DNA of 47,017 nucleotides, from NCBI GenBank assembly GCA_013697785.1, contig JACCWE010000050.1:1-47017 (forward strand), given 5' to 3'. Position numbers and translations under genes: made by a program. The first letter of the stretch is position 1. Every line of letters starts with the position of its first letter. Shown here one piece after another: positions 35,126 through 44,094 of this stretch. A model generated the notes under the pieces. That model worked only from the letters and a program-made list of their open reading frames with translations, was not told where the DNA came from and searched no databases. The stretch comes from Gemmatimonadaceae bacterium. Lineage in GTDB: Bacteria > Gemmatimonadota > Gemmatimonadetes > Gemmatimonadales > Gemmatimonadaceae.

Positions 35126-36766
35126 CTACTGACAGATCAACCGCACCCGCTCCCTCGCCACCGCGTTCGTGCTGATCGTCACCGTTCCCGAATAGTCGGC
35201 GCAGTACTTCGCAGAGACGTGCAGCGCGTACGATCCCTCGGGCACGAGCACCGGCTGCGCGATCGGCACTGCACCCGATGCGATCTCGCGACCGCCGGCG
35301 GACAGCACGAAGCGCCCTCCCGATGGCGCCGCGTCGAGCGCGAAGCTTCCGCATCGCCTCGGCGAGAACTGCACCGTTGTCGTCCCTGCTTCAACCACAC
35401 GCACATCGCGCGCATCCTGCGCCGCTCCGCATGCAGCGGGCGCGTTGAGCGAGACGACGACGTGATGCATTCCGGCGACGATGGACTCCGAATGCCATGT
35501 GCCACGCCCAACCACCGTGCCGTCGACGCTGATCGTCGCATCCGCCGGCCCCGCCACACGCAGTACTCGCCCCGCGGGCTTGACAACGGCTTTGCGCGTC
35601 GCCGCGGTGCGTGCGGCCCGGGGGTTCGCCGCGGCGATCGAATTGCGCGCGGCGCTGTCGGCATCGATGCCTGGAGCAGACGCAGTTGCAACGGGCACCG
35701 TAGCATTCGGCGCGGCAGCGACCGTCGAGTCGCGCGCCTTCTCGCTCTCGCGTGCTGCATCCCGCGCCTTGAGCGCGTTCACACCGAAACCCGTTGCGAT
35801 GAGGATGAGCAATCCGGCGCTCAGGGCGAGCGTGCGCGGCTGAAAGCCGGACTTGCGCTTTGGCTTCGTGATCTCGAGTGCGACGCGACTCGCTGCCGGC
35901 GTCGGCATCACGACCGTCGGATCGCCATCCGGCGTGGTCGCGCGACCGAGCAGCTGCACGAGCTCAGTATGGAGCGCGTCGCCCGTCGGATAGCGGTCGG
36001 CCGGATCCTTCGCGAGACACTTGAGGATGACGTGCTCCATCCCGCGCGAGAGTGCAGGGTTGAACGAGCGCGGACGTGGTGCGGCCTCCTCGATGTGCTG
36101 GCGCGCGATCTCGTACCAGTCATCTCCCTGAAATGGGAGCACGCCCGTCGCCGCCTTGAAGAGCGTGACGCCGAGCGAGTAGATGTCGGCGCGTCCGTCG
36201 AGTGTCTGTCCGCGCGCCTGCTCGGGGGAGAAATACTGCGGTGTGCCGACGACCATGTTCGTGCCCGTCTGCTCCGTGTATCCGGAGAGAGCGCGCGCAA
36301 TGCCGAAGTCGGCGACGATCGCGTTGCCGTGATCGTCGTAGAGCACGTTGTCGGTCTTGATGTCGCGATGGATGACGCCCTCACGATGCGCGAAGGCGAG
36401 CGCGGCGCTCACGTCCATGCCGAGCCGGATGAGCAGCGTCTCCGGCAGTGTCCCCATGATGCGGAGCCGGTCGTCGAGCCCCGTGGGAAGAAAGTCCATC
36501 ACGAAGTAGACGGCCGAGTCTTCGCGTCCGACGGCGAGGATTCGGATGATGTTCGGATGGCGCAGCTTCGCCGCCGTGGCGGCTTCCGTGCGGAAGCGCG
36601 TCTCGAAGGCCTCTTCGCCCGCGTACTGGGGCTTGAGGATCTTGATCGCGACCGGGATGTCGAGCTCGGGGTCGTAGCCCTTGTAAACCCAGGCAAAGCC
36701 CCCGGACCCGACGTTCGAGTCGACACGAAAGCGGCCGAGATGCCGACCGAGATAGCGCTCAGGCAA
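35126..36766 (-). CDS. membrane Ser/Thr protein kinase with an extracytoplasmic PEGA domain
   Basis: A 546-residue Hanks-type kinase. The kinase domain (about 10-275) has a glycine loop (GSGGFAWVYKG), VAIKIL with Lys42, HRDIKTDN with catalytic Asp135, DFG (153-155) and GTPQYFSPEQARG. A juxtamembrane region and one transmembrane helix (about 311-329) follow, then an Ala/Thr-rich linker and a PEGA-like beta domain (about 405-540, for example VDGTVVGRGTWHS and LVPEGSYALHVS). It probably senses an envelope signal and phosphorylates cytoplasmic proteins; targets are unknown. The start is a TTG, with AAAGGCTCC upstream. The gene is divergent from rpsO. Confidence 0.92.
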   Translation of the reverse strand: MPERYLGRHLGRFRVDSNVGSGGFAWVYKGYDPELDIPVAIKILKPQYAGEEAFETRFRTEAATAAKLRHPNIIRILAVGREDSAVYFVMDFLPTGLDDRLRIMGTLPETLLIRLGMDVSAALAFAHREGVIHRDIKTDNVLYDDHGNAIVADFGIARALSGYTEQTGTNMVVGTPQYFSPEQARGQTLDGRADIYSLGVTLFKAATGVLPFQGDDWYEIARQHIEEAAPRPRSFNPALSRGMEHVILKCLAKDPADRYPTGDALHTELVQLLGRATTPDGDPTVVMPTPAASRVALEITKPKRKSGFQPRTLALSAGLLILIATGFGVNALKARDAARESEKARDSTVAAAPNATVPVATASAPGIDADSAARNSIAAANPRAARTAATRKAVVKPAGRVLRVAGPADATISVDGTVVGRGTWHSESIVAGMHHVVVSLNAPAACGAAQDARDVRVVEAGTTTVQFSPRRCGSFALDAAPSGGRFVLSAGGREIASGAVPIAQPVLVPEGSYALHVSAKYCADYSGTVTISTNAVARERVRLICQ

Positions 36767-36828
36767 TAGGAGCCTTTACAGAGGTCAAGACGTCCGTTAA
36801 CTTATGACGACTCAACGCAATAGGCGCA

Positions 36829-36840
36829 CAGTGCGCACTG
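36829..36840. promoter_or_regulatory. 12-bp perfect palindrome upstream of rpsO
   Basis: CAGTGCGCACTG is a perfect palindrome 22 bases before the rpsO ATG, in the 96-base gap shared with the divergent kinase gene. It may be an operator or an mRNA hairpin near the start of rpsO. Function is inferred from position only. Confidence 0.3.
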
Positions 36841-36862
36841 GTACGTTTGGAGAATATACCGC

Positions 36863-37123
36863 ATGGCGTTCGCAAAAGCACCAATCATCGAGAAGTACAA
36901 GGCGCACGAAACGGACACGGGCTCGACGAAGTTGCAGGTCGCCCTGTTGACGGAGCGGATCAACTACCTCACCGATCACTTTCGCGCGCACAAGAAGGAC
37001 AATCATAGTCGTCGGGGACTGCTCAAGATGGTCGGCCAACGCCGCCGTCTTCTCGATTACATGAAGCGCACGGAGCTCGAGGGGTATCGCAAGCTCATTC
37101 AAGAGCTTGGACTCCGCCATTAA
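36863..37123 (+). CDS. 30S ribosomal protein S15
   Basis: An 86-residue small-subunit protein. The fold motifs [41 protein letters not shown] and [10 protein letters not shown] are canonical. It is a few residues shorter than the common 89, ending [19 protein letters not shown] is the ribosome binding site. The rpsO-pnp pairing found here is ancient and widely conserved; a hairpin lies between the two genes. Confidence 0.97.
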   Translation: MAFAKAPIIEKYKAHETDTGSTKLQVALLTERINYLTDHFRAHKKDNHSRRGLLKMVGQRRRLLDYMKRTELEGYRKLIQELGLRH

Positions 37124-37142
37124 TCGTCGACCACTCGCAATC

Positions 37143-37177
37143 GCGCGGGTACCCATTCCGGGTTCCCGCGCGCTTTT
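37143..37177 (+). terminator. rpsO-pnp intergenic hairpin
   Basis: GCGCGGGTACCC (37143-37154 region) pairs with GGGTTCCCGCGC across ATTCC with one mismatch, followed by GCTTTTGTG. It resembles a leaky intrinsic terminator. Because pnp leaders carry ribonuclease-processed hairpins in other bacteria, it may instead or also be a control element for pnp. Confidence 0.65.
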
Positions 37178-37195
37178 GTGTTCCAGAGAGAGTAC

Positions 37196-39460
37196 ATGAC
37201 GCAACGCGTAGAAAGAGATTTCGCGGGCCGGAAGCTCATTGTCGAGACCGGACGCATGGCCAAGCAGGCGGCAGGGTCCGCGCTGGTCCAGTACGGTGAA
37301 ACGGTCGTCCTTGCGGCGATCACGGTCAGCGAGAAGGTCAGCACGCTGCCCTTCTTCCCATTGACTGTCGAGTACAAGGAACGTACCTACGCCGCGGGCA
37401 AGATCCCCGGCGGCTTCATCAAGAGAGAAGGCCGTCCGCACGATGATGAGATCCTGTCCGCCCGGATCATCGATCGTTCGATTCGCCCGCTCTTCCCGGA
37501 AGGATTCCAGAATGAAGTGCAGGTTTTCGTCTACGTCATCTCCGCAGATCAGGAGAACGACGCCGACGTTCCCGCGCTCCTCGCGGTCTCCCTCGCGCTC
37601 CAGTCCTCGAAGGTTCCGTGGAATGGTCCGCTCGCCGGCGTTCGCATGGGTCGCCTCCAGGACAAGTGGGTCGTCTGTCCGACCTTCCCGCAGCTCGCCT
37701 ATAGCGATCTCGACATCATCATCACGGGCTCGAAGGACTCGATCGTCATGGTCGAGGGCGGCGCGCTCGAGGTTTCCGAAGACGACATCGTCGCCGGCAT
37801 CACGCTCGGCCACAAGTCGATTCAGGAGCTGATCGCGATCCAGAACGAGATGGTCGCGAAGATGTCCGTCACCAAGATGAAGTGGACGAAGACCGCAATC
37901 GCCGATGACCTCGTCGCCACCGTCAAGAAGCTGGCGGAAGGGAAGATCACCGAGGCGATCAACCAGAAGGACAAGCACGCCCGCATCGAGTCCGTCGAGA
38001 AGGCGAAGAAGGAGATTGCGGAGCAGCTCGCGACGCAGTATCCCGACAATGCGAAGGACATCTCGTCGCTGGTCGATGACGCCGAGTACAACAGTCTGCG
38101 CGGCCAGGTGCTGAACAAGGGCGAACGCGTGGATGGACGCGGCATGAAGGATGTCCGTCCGATCACGATCGACACGTCGCTGCTGCCGCGCGTGCACGGT
38201 TCTGCACTCTTCACGCGAGGACAGACGCAGGCGCTCGTCGCGGTCACGCTCGGCACGTCGAAGGACGCGCAGCGCCTCGACTCGATCGACGAGGTGGGTG
38301 AGCAGTCCAAGACGTTCATGCTCCACTACAACTTCCCGCCGTTCTCCACGGGTGAGGTTCGCCCGCTGCGCGGAACCAGCCGTCGCGAGATCGGTCACGG
38401 CAATCTGGCCGAGCGTGCGCTGCAGGCGGTGCTGCCGGATGCCGCGGCGTTCCCGTACACGATTCGCATCGTTTCCGATGTGCTCGAGTCGAACGGATCG
38501 TCGTCGATGGCATCGGTGTGCGGCGGCTCGCTCGCGCTCTTCGATGCCGGCGTGCCGATTCACGCGGCTGTTGCCGGTGTGGCGATGGGGCTGGTGAAGG
38601 AAGGCGCCAAGTACGCGATCCTCACGGATATCCTGGGCACCGAAGACCACCTCGGCGACATGGACTTCAAGGTTGCGGGCACGGAGCAGGGAATCACCTC
38701 GATCCAAATGGACATCAAGATCGAGGGGCTCGATCTCAACATCATGCGCGAGGCGCTCGCGCAGGCAAAGGAAGGCCGCCTGCACATCCTCGGCGAGATG
38801 AAGAAGGCACTCGGCGAGGCGCGCGCGGATCTGTCGCCGTACGCACCGCGCATCGTGACGCTGCAGATCAGCCCCGAGAAGATCGGCGACCTGATCGGAC
38901 CGAAGGGGAAGACGATCCGCGGCATTCAGGACGAGACGGGCGCAGAGCTCACCGTGGACGACACGGGTCTTGTGACGATCGCGGCGGTTGGCGGCGAAGC
39001 GATGGAGCGTGCACGTCAGATGATCAAGGCGCTCACGGTCGAGCCGGAAATCGGCGCGGAGTACGAGGGCACGGTCAAGAGCACGACCGCCTTCGGAGCG
39101 TTCGTCGAGATCCTGCCGGGCACGGAAGGGCTGGTGCACATTTCCGAGCTCGCGCACGGCCGCACGGACAAAACGGAAGACGTCGTCAAGAAGGGCGAGC
39201 GCGTTCGCGTGAAGCTCATCGATCGTGATGAGCGCGGCCGCCTTCGTCTCTCGATGAAGGCGCTCGTACCGAAGCCGGAAGGAATGCCCGACGATGCGAA
39301 TGGCTCGTCGCGCGGACCGCGTCGAGAGGAAGGCGCTGGTGTGGCGGCGGAAGGTGGAGTCGCACCGGGCGAGAGCACGGATGCGCCGTCGTCCGGCAGC
39401 GAGGATCGCGGCCGTCGTGGTGGTTCCGGTTCGCGCGGCGGAGGTCGTTCGCGCCGGTGA
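37196..39460 (+). CDS. polyribonucleotide nucleotidyltransferase (PNPase)
   Basis: A 754-residue phosphorolytic 3'-5' exoribonuclease of the RNA degradosome. Two RNase PH domains (about 5-220 and 300-540) are separated by a helical domain. The second carries the catalytic FSTGEVRPLRGTSRREIGHG and the metal-site DILGTEDHLGDMDFKVAG. A KH domain (DLIGPKGKTIRGIQDETG) and an S1 domain (TTAFGAFVEILPGTEGLVHI) follow. The last 60 residues are Gly/Ser/Arg-rich. I chose the ATG at 37196; an in-frame GTG at 37178 lies in the hairpin tail. The stop overlaps the GTG of the M16 peptidase. Confidence 0.97.
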   Translation: MTQRVERDFAGRKLIVETGRMAKQAAGSALVQYGETVVLAAITVSEKVSTLPFFPLTVEYKERTYAAGKIPGGFIKREGRPHDDEILSARIIDRSIRPLFPEGFQNEVQVFVYVISADQENDADVPALLAVSLALQSSKVPWNGPLAGVRMGRLQDKWVVCPTFPQLAYSDLDIIITGSKDSIVMVEGGALEVSEDDIVAGITLGHKSIQELIAIQNEMVAKMSVTKMKWTKTAIADDLVATVKKLAEGKITEAINQKDKHARIESVEKAKKEIAEQLATQYPDNAKDISSLVDDAEYNSLRGQVLNKGERVDGRGMKDVRPITIDTSLLPRVHGSALFTRGQTQALVAVTLGTSKDAQRLDSIDEVGEQSKTFMLHYNFPPFSTGEVRPLRGTSRREIGHGNLAERALQAVLPDAAAFPYTIRIVSDVLESNGSSSMASVCGGSLALFDAGVPIHAAVAGVAMGLVKEGAKYAILTDILGTEDHLGDMDFKVAGTEQGITSIQMDIKIEGLDLNIMREALAQAKEGRLHILGEMKKALGEARADLSPYAPRIVTLQISPEKIGDLIGPKGKTIRGIQDETGAELTVDDTGLVTIAAVGGEAMERARQMIKALTVEPEIGAEYEGTVKSTTAFGAFVEILPGTEGLVHISELAHGRTDKTEDVVKKGERVRVKLIDRDERGRLRLSMKALVPKPEGMPDDANGSSRGPRREEGAGVAAEGGVAPGESTDAPSSGSEDRGRRGGSGSRGGGRSRR

Positions 39461-40719
39461 CCGCCGTCTCGTCGCCGCCCGAATCCGGGCTGCGCACTAC
39501 AGAGTTATCGAATGGACTGACCGTACTCTCGGAGCATATGCCGGGAGTGCGGTCGGTTGCTTTCGGCGCCTGGGTGCGGGCCGCTTCGGTCCATGAGTCG
39601 CGCGAGCGGATGGGCGTTTCGCATCTCCTCGAGCACATGGTGTTCAAGGGAACGAAGAACCGTTCCGCACGGGAAATAGCCTTGTCGCTCGAGATTCTGG
39701 GCGGCTCGCTCGACGCGTATACCGCGCGCGAGCATACGTCGTATCAGGCGCGCGTGCTCGACGAGCATCTCATCGAAGCCGTCGACGTCATCGGCGATCT
39801 GATCTTCCGGCCGCTGCTGCGGCGCGAAGATCTGCTGCTCGAGCGGAAGGTCGTGCTCGAAGAAATCGGGATGGTGGATGACACGCCGGATGATCTCGTC
39901 TTCGAGCTGCACAACGAGAAGCTGTGGGGATCGCATCCGTACGGCCACTCGATCCTGGGCACTCGCGAGACGGTGTCGGCGCTCGGCGTGAAGGAGCTCA
40001 AGGAGCTGCACGCTCGTGCGTATCATCCGACGCAGATCGTGGTCGCGTGTTCGGGGAACGTGGTGCACGAGCAGCTCGTGGAGGCGCTCGAGCGCACGGG
40101 GTGGGGCGAGGTCGCGGGTGGCGATTCAGCGCCGCTGGTGATCCCACCTGCGAGCCCGGCCGGGCCGTCGCGCACGCACGTGGAGCGCGAGAGCGCGCAG
40201 ACGCACATCGTGTTCGGCGCGACGACCGTGGCTCACCACGATCCGCGTCGTTACGCGGTCGCATTGGTAGACACGATTTTCGGCGGCGGGATGAGCTCGC
40301 GGCTCTTCCAGCGCATTCGCGAGGAGCTCGGCCTCGCCTATTCGGTTCATACCTTCCAGAGCTTTCATCCGGACACGGGCGTCGCCGGTGTGTACGTCGG
40401 CACCTCGCCGGAGACCGCGACGCAGGCTGCGGAGGCGATCGCCGAGGAGCTGGACAAGCTCGCGGCGCACTCGCTGACGGACGAGGAGATCCGGGCGGGG
40501 AAGAGCCAGCTCAAGGGGCAGGTAACGCTGTCGCTCGAGAGCGTCACCTCGCGGATGTACCGGGCGGCTGGCGTCGCGCTGTACCATGAGCCATATCGGA
40601 CGCTGGAAGACACGCTCGCGCTGATCGACGCGATCGACGCGGAGACCGTCGCGAAGGTGTGCGCCGAATTCTATCCTTCCAGCCGTCAAACCGTTCTGAG
40701 TCTGGGCCCCACAGCGTAA
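39457..40719 (+). CDS. M16-family zinc peptidase (processing-peptidase-like)
   Basis: A 420-residue member of the pitrilysin family, similar to mitochondrial processing peptidase beta and bacterial YmxG. The inverted zinc motif is HLLEH (His56, Glu59, His60), with the third ligand at Glu136 (VVLEEIGMVDD), the expected spacing of 76. The C-terminal half is the second, inactive M16 domain, with GGGMSSRLFQRIREELGLAY. No signal peptide is seen, so it is probably cytoplasmic. It starts with GTG overlapping the pnp stop. The pnp-M16 order is also known in Firmicutes. The substrate is not determined. Confidence 0.94.
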   Translation: MTAVSSPPESGLRTTELSNGLTVLSEHMPGVRSVAFGAWVRAASVHESRERMGVSHLLEHMVFKGTKNRSAREIALSLEILGGSLDAYTAREHTSYQARVLDEHLIEAVDVIGDLIFRPLLRREDLLLERKVVLEEIGMVDDTPDDLVFELHNEKLWGSHPYGHSILGTRETVSALGVKELKELHARAYHPTQIVVACSGNVVHEQLVEALERTGWGEVAGGDSAPLVIPPASPAGPSRTHVERESAQTHIVFGATTVAHHDPRRYAVALVDTIFGGGMSSRLFQRIREELGLAYSVHTFQSFHPDTGVAGVYVGTSPETATQAAEAIAEELDKLAAHSLTDEEIRAGKSQLKGQVTLSLESVTSRMYRAAGVALYHEPYRTLEDTLALIDAIDAETVAKVCAEFYPSSRQTVLSLGPTA

Positions 40720-40764
40720 TCATCGCGCGCGAGCGCGTAACCACTTTATCGTCCGGAGTTTTTC

Positions 40765-41883
40765 ATGCGTATCGGCGTTCCGAAAGAGATCAAGACGAAT
40801 GAGAATCGCGTCGCGCTCGTCCCCGCAGGGTGTGAGGCGCTCGTTGCCGATGGTCATACGGTGTTGATCGAGAAGGGCGCGGGCGAAGGGAGCGGCTTTT
40901 CGGACGAGCTCTATGTGAAGGCGGGCGGCAAGATCGCGCCGACGGCCGACGCGACGTGGGCCGACTCGGACATGATTTTGAAGGTGAAGGAGCCGATCAA
41001 GGTCGAGTGGCCGCGAATGAAGCCTGGGCAGGTGCTCTTCACGTACTTCCACTTCGCGGCGGATGAAGTGCTGACGAAGGCGCATCTCGACAGCGGCGCC
41101 GTGTGCATCGCATACGAGACCGTGCAGCTGCCGAACGGTGAGCTGCCGTTGCTCACTCCAATGTCGGAGGTCGCGGGTCGGATGGCGGTGCAGGAAGGCG
41201 CCAAGTATCTCGAGAAGCTGCACGGCGGACGCGGCGTCCTGCTCGGCGGCGTGCCGGGTGTGCCGCCGGGAAAGGTCGTGATTCTGGGCGGCGGTGTCGT
41301 CGGCACGAATGCAGCGAAGATGGCGGCGGGGCTCGGCGCACACGTGACGATCCTCGATCTGTCGCTCGAGCGGCTGCGCTATCTGTCGGATGTGATGCCG
41401 GCAAACGTGACGTTGATCTACTCGAATCGCTTCTCGATCCTCGAGCAGATCGCGACTGCGGATCTCGTCGTGGGTGCGGTGCTCGTCGCGGGGGCGAAGG
41501 CGCCGCGGCTGGTGCGTCGCGAGGATCTGAAGACGATGCAGCCGGGCGCGGTGATCGTGGATGTCGCGATCGATCAGGGTGGATGCATCGAGACCATTCA
41601 CGCGACGACGCACGACAATCCCGTGTACACCATCGACGGAATCATTCACTACGGTGTGGCGAACATGCCGGGCGGCGTGCCGCGCACGTCGACGCTCGCC
41701 CTCACGAACGCGACTTTCCCGTACGTGATGCAGCTCGCGAAGAAGGGGTGGAAGAAGGCGCTGCGCGAGAATGAGCCGCTGGCGAAGGGGCTCAACGTCG
41801 TCGACAAGAAGGTCGTGTACAAGGCGGTTGCCGACGCGTTCGGAATGCCGTTCGTCGAGCCGGCGACGTATCTCAAGGATTGA
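40765..41883 (+). CDS. alanine dehydrogenase
   Basis: A 372-residue NAD-dependent enzyme interconverting alanine with pyruvate and ammonia. It has MRIGVPKEIKTNENRVAL at the N-terminus, catalytic Lys75 (KVKEP) and His96 (YFHFA), the NAD-binding loop VVILGGGVVGTNAAKMA, and the C-terminal NMPGGVPRTSTLALTNAT, all standard for Ald. CGGAGTTTTT precedes the ATG. It follows the M16 peptidase by 45 bases and precedes a deacetylase by 10 bases, so it may be co-transcribed with both. Confidence 0.97.
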   Translation: MRIGVPKEIKTNENRVALVPAGCEALVADGHTVLIEKGAGEGSGFSDELYVKAGGKIAPTADATWADSDMILKVKEPIKVEWPRMKPGQVLFTYFHFAADEVLTKAHLDSGAVCIAYETVQLPNGELPLLTPMSEVAGRMAVQEGAKYLEKLHGGRGVLLGGVPGVPPGKVVILGGGVVGTNAAKMAAGLGAHVTILDLSLERLRYLSDVMPANVTLIYSNRFSILEQIATADLVVGAVLVAGAKAPRLVRREDLKTMQPGAVIVDVAIDQGGCIETIHATTHDNPVYTIDGIIHYGVANMPGGVPRTSTLALTNATFPYVMQLAKKGWKKALRENEPLAKGLNVVDKKVVYKAVADAFGMPFVEPATYLKD

Positions 41884-41893
41884 TGGAACGCGC

Positions 41894-42649
41894 GTGACGA
41901 TCCCTCCGGTGCTCTGCTATCACAAGGTGGAGCGCCGGCAGGAGCTGGGCGTGACGCGGATCTCGCCAGGGAGATTTGCGCGGCAGATCGAGCGTTTGGC
42001 GAAGGCGGGATGGAAGGCGATAGGGCTGAGCGAAGTGATCGCGTGCGCGAACGGACAGCGGAGAGCTGCGCCGAACGAGCTCGCGATCACTTTTGACGAC
42101 GGGTATCGGGGGCTGCGCGAGCATGCGTTTCCGGTGCTCGAGGCCGCAGGATTTCGCGCGACGTGCTTCGTGATCTCCGACTACGCCGGACGACTGAATC
42201 GGTGGGACGTGGCGTACGGCGGGAGGAGATTCGCGCATCTCGCGTGGCGGGACATGCGCGCGTGGCAGGGCCGAGGGGTGGACTTCGCGTCGCACACGGC
42301 GACGCATCCGCGGCTGACGCGTGTATCGGAGCTCGGCGTGTTCGAGGAGCTCGACCGGTCGCGGCGCGCGATTGCGGGGGCGCTGGGGAGTGAGCCGCTG
42401 GCGGTGAGCTATCCCTTTGGCGCGGCGGGGGAGAGGGAGGAGCGGCTCGCGCGCGAGGCGGGGTATGCGGCGGGGTTCGGCATCGCGCGAGGCTGGAGCG
42501 GGAGCGTGATGAGTATCGCGCGGACGCCGGTGTACCTGTGGGCGCCGATGATGCCGGTGGTGGGAGCGTTGCGCGTGCCGGAGCGAGTGGCGGGGCTGGT
42601 GGCGAATCGATGCGCGATCGGGACGACGCTACTACGGGGGGCGACGTGA
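41894..42649 (+). CDS. polysaccharide deacetylase family protein
   Basis: A 251-residue NodB-fold hydrolase that removes acetyl groups from polysaccharide. Motifs: an N-terminal LCYHKV, the catalytic/metal pair in ITFDDGYRG, the H-x3-H metal motif in SHTATHP, and SYPFG. No signal peptide is visible from the GTG start at 41894, 10 bases after ald, so it could be cytoplasmic or exported by other means. The substrate is not evident. A frame opening with GTG at 42646 overlaps its stop (GTGA). Confidence 0.88.
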   Translation: MTIPPVLCYHKVERRQELGVTRISPGRFARQIERLAKAGWKAIGLSEVIACANGQRRAAPNELAITFDDGYRGLREHAFPVLEAAGFRATCFVISDYAGRLNRWDVAYGGRRFAHLAWRDMRAWQGRGVDFASHTATHPRLTRVSELGVFEELDRSRRAIAGALGSEPLAVSYPFGAAGEREERLAREAGYAAGFGIARGWSGSVMSIARTPVYLWAPMMPVVGALRVPERVAGLVANRCAIGTTLLRGAT

Positions 42650-42921
42650 ACGCGAGCGCGGCGAGTGGGAGACGGCTGTCGGCGCGCTCGGTGTTGTCGT
42701 TCGCAGCGCCCATCCAACTGGCACTGATTGCTGACCTGCCGTTCGACGCCTACCAATCGGCCGAGCTGGCGCGTTTTGCTCTCTCGTCGCTCAACTCATC
42801 GCGACAGTTGCCTGCGCGATCGCGATGCGACGCCAACTTCGCGCGGTTCGCTTGGTTCTCTGCCTCTACAGTGGATATGGGTTGTTCGTCATTCTTCGCA
42901 TGGCTCCCTGGGTGCACCTGA
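42646..42921 (+). pseudogene. possible remnant of a gene coupled to the deacetylase
   Basis: A frame opening with GTG in the deacetylase stop gives 91 residues. The first 23 (about NASAASGRRLSARSVLSFA) look like the N-terminus of a membrane protein, such as a flippase or transporter; the rest is Arg/Ser/Cys-rich and not protein-like. The change near 42710 suggests that only the 5' end of a once-longer co-transcribed gene remains. This rests on composition only, so confidence is low. Confidence 0.3.
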
Positions 42922-43079
42922 GGGATATTCTGCGGGGCGTTGGTGAACCCACGTTGCAGTTCTACTGGCGGGTGATCGTGACACTCCTGATTACCTGCGT
43001 GGTATCGGCGACGGTGCTCACGTGGACGCTTCCCACCGAGAACTCCTCGAAGGCGCCGCCGCGAGCGCTCGCATGCTGA
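42825..43079 (+). CDS. small membrane protein ORF
   Basis: An 84-residue frame with two hydrophobic segments (LVLCLYSGYGLFVILRMAPW and VIVTLLITCVVSATVLTWTL) around a charged loop, and a hydrophilic tail. Family unknown. The frame is open upstream to 42735, where a third hydrophobic segment (LVAQLIATVACAIA) lies without a normal start codon. It overlaps the preceding remnant in another frame, and only one can be coding at that point. No clear ribosome binding site is seen. Confidence 0.4.
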   Translation: MRRQLRAVRLVLCLYSGYGLFVILRMAPWVHLRDILRGVGEPTLQFYWRVIVTLLITCVVSATVLTWTLPTENSSKAPPRALAC

Positions 43080-43171
43080 GTCGACTGGGCCTCATCCTTG
43101 CTCCTTAGTTCGTACGGGATGCCGCTCGACTCGTGCGACGCGACGCGCAGGCTCCATTACGAGTGAACAGG

Positions 43172-43357
43172 ATGGCTGTGGAAGAAATCGAGATTGGGCG
43201 CACTCGCGGCCGCACTATGCTCTTCGGCGTAATCATATTCGTCGTCGTACTCGCCGCGCTGTGGTTCGTAGTCGGCAAGAGCGGCCCAAGCAAGATTCCC
43301 CACGCGGGCTCCGCGGGCGACAATAAGGCGAAGACGGGATCACCCGCGCCTCGGTAG
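43172..43357 (+). CDS. single-pass small membrane protein
   Basis: A 61-residue protein read from the ATG at 43172; an in-frame ATG at 43133 is also possible. It has a charged N-terminus (VEEIEIGRTRGRT), one clear transmembrane helix (MLFGVIIFVVVLAALWFVV) and a hydrophilic Lys/Gly/Pro-rich tail. No family is recognised. It is convergent with the DUF899 gene 11 bases away. Base composition resembles the genome's coding regions more than the stretch before it. Confidence 0.5.
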   Translation: MAVEEIEIGRTRGRTMLFGVIIFVVVLAALWFVVGKSGPSKIPHAGSAGDNKAKTGSPAPR

Positions 43358-43368
43358 CGTGCACAACG

Positions 43369-44094
43369 CTAGCCCAACTGCTCCTGCCAGCTCGACGGCC
43401 TCCCGTGGCGGGTCATGTCGAAGAGGTTCCAGAGCGGCTCGAGCAGCCCGACGTGTCGCGGGTCTTGTCCGGGATCGCCTTGCGCATGGAGCATCTCCGC
43501 GCTCCAGAAATGCCGAATTTCGTCGCCGCTGCGCTCGAAGACGTTGAGCATCGGTAGCTGCGACCCGTCGGGCGCCTCTCCCCCGTAGTCGCGCTTGAAC
43601 GTGTTGCCGGCAGATGACAGCAGACGCAAACGTCGCCAGCCGCGATCCTTCGCGAAGGCGAGCAGGCGGGGCAACGGTGCCTTAGCGATCACAACGAAAT
43701 TCGTCTGCTGATCGACGTAGCCCGCGGCGCCGTCGAGCTGATCGAGCAGAGCAGCGCACGACGGGCACGGACCTTCGAGCACCGGCAGCCGCGCGGTCGA
43801 TCCCTTCGTTGCGGGCGGGCGGGCGTCTGTCGGATGACGAGGAAACATCATGTTGTAGATCACGAGCGAGCGCTTCCCCGGCGCGAAGAGATTGGACAAT
43901 CTGATGCTGTGTGGCGACCCGTCGGGAACTGCGCCGTGGAACACATAGTCCTCCTTCAACAGACCCCCCGGCGGAAGTGCACGCCGCGCGACCGCGACGG
44001 CTTCCGTCGCGCGCCGCAGCTCGATCTCGAGCGTGAGCAACAGGTTACGAGCAGCACGATACTCTGGCGATTCGTTCGGGAAGGTTGGGTTCAT
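43369..44094 (-). CDS. DUF899-type thioredoxin-fold protein
   Basis: A protein of about 241 residues (254 if the first Met at 44133 is used). It opens with ESPEYRAARNLLLTLEIELRR and LPPGGLLKEDYVFHG, the pattern of DUF899 proteins, which have a thioredoxin-like fold. A CxxC lies in GPCPSCAALLDQL, and FFVVIAKAP-like NFVVIAKAPL and ARDRGW-like AKDRGWRRLRLLSS follow, with EIRHFWSAEML near the end. The biochemical role is unknown; redox function is inferred from the fold and CxxC. It is transcribed leftward after the remnant region at 44134-44581. Confidence 0.82.
   Translation of the reverse strand: MNPTFPNESPEYRAARNLLLTLEIELRRATEAVAVARRALPPGGLLKEDYVFHGAVPDGSPHSIRLSNLFAPGKRSLVIYNMMFPRHPTDARPPATKGSTARLPVLEGPCPSCAALLDQLDGAAGYVDQQTNFVVIAKAPLPRLLAFAKDRGWRRLRLLSSAGNTFKRDYGGEAPDGSQLPMLNVFERSGDEIRHFWSAEMLHAQGDPGQDPRHVGLLEPLWNLFDMTRHGRPSSWQEQLG

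Noticed and set aside
36812-39157. 781-codon minus-strand open frame opposite pnp
   Set aside because: It is antisense to a clear PNPase gene and its translation is Arg/His/Leu-rich without motifs; high GC removes stop codons from shadow frames.
42680-42830. Possible integron-like attachment site suggested by the abrupt change of coding character
   Set aside because: No paired core sites, no imperfect inverted repeat of the attC type and no integrase gene nearby.
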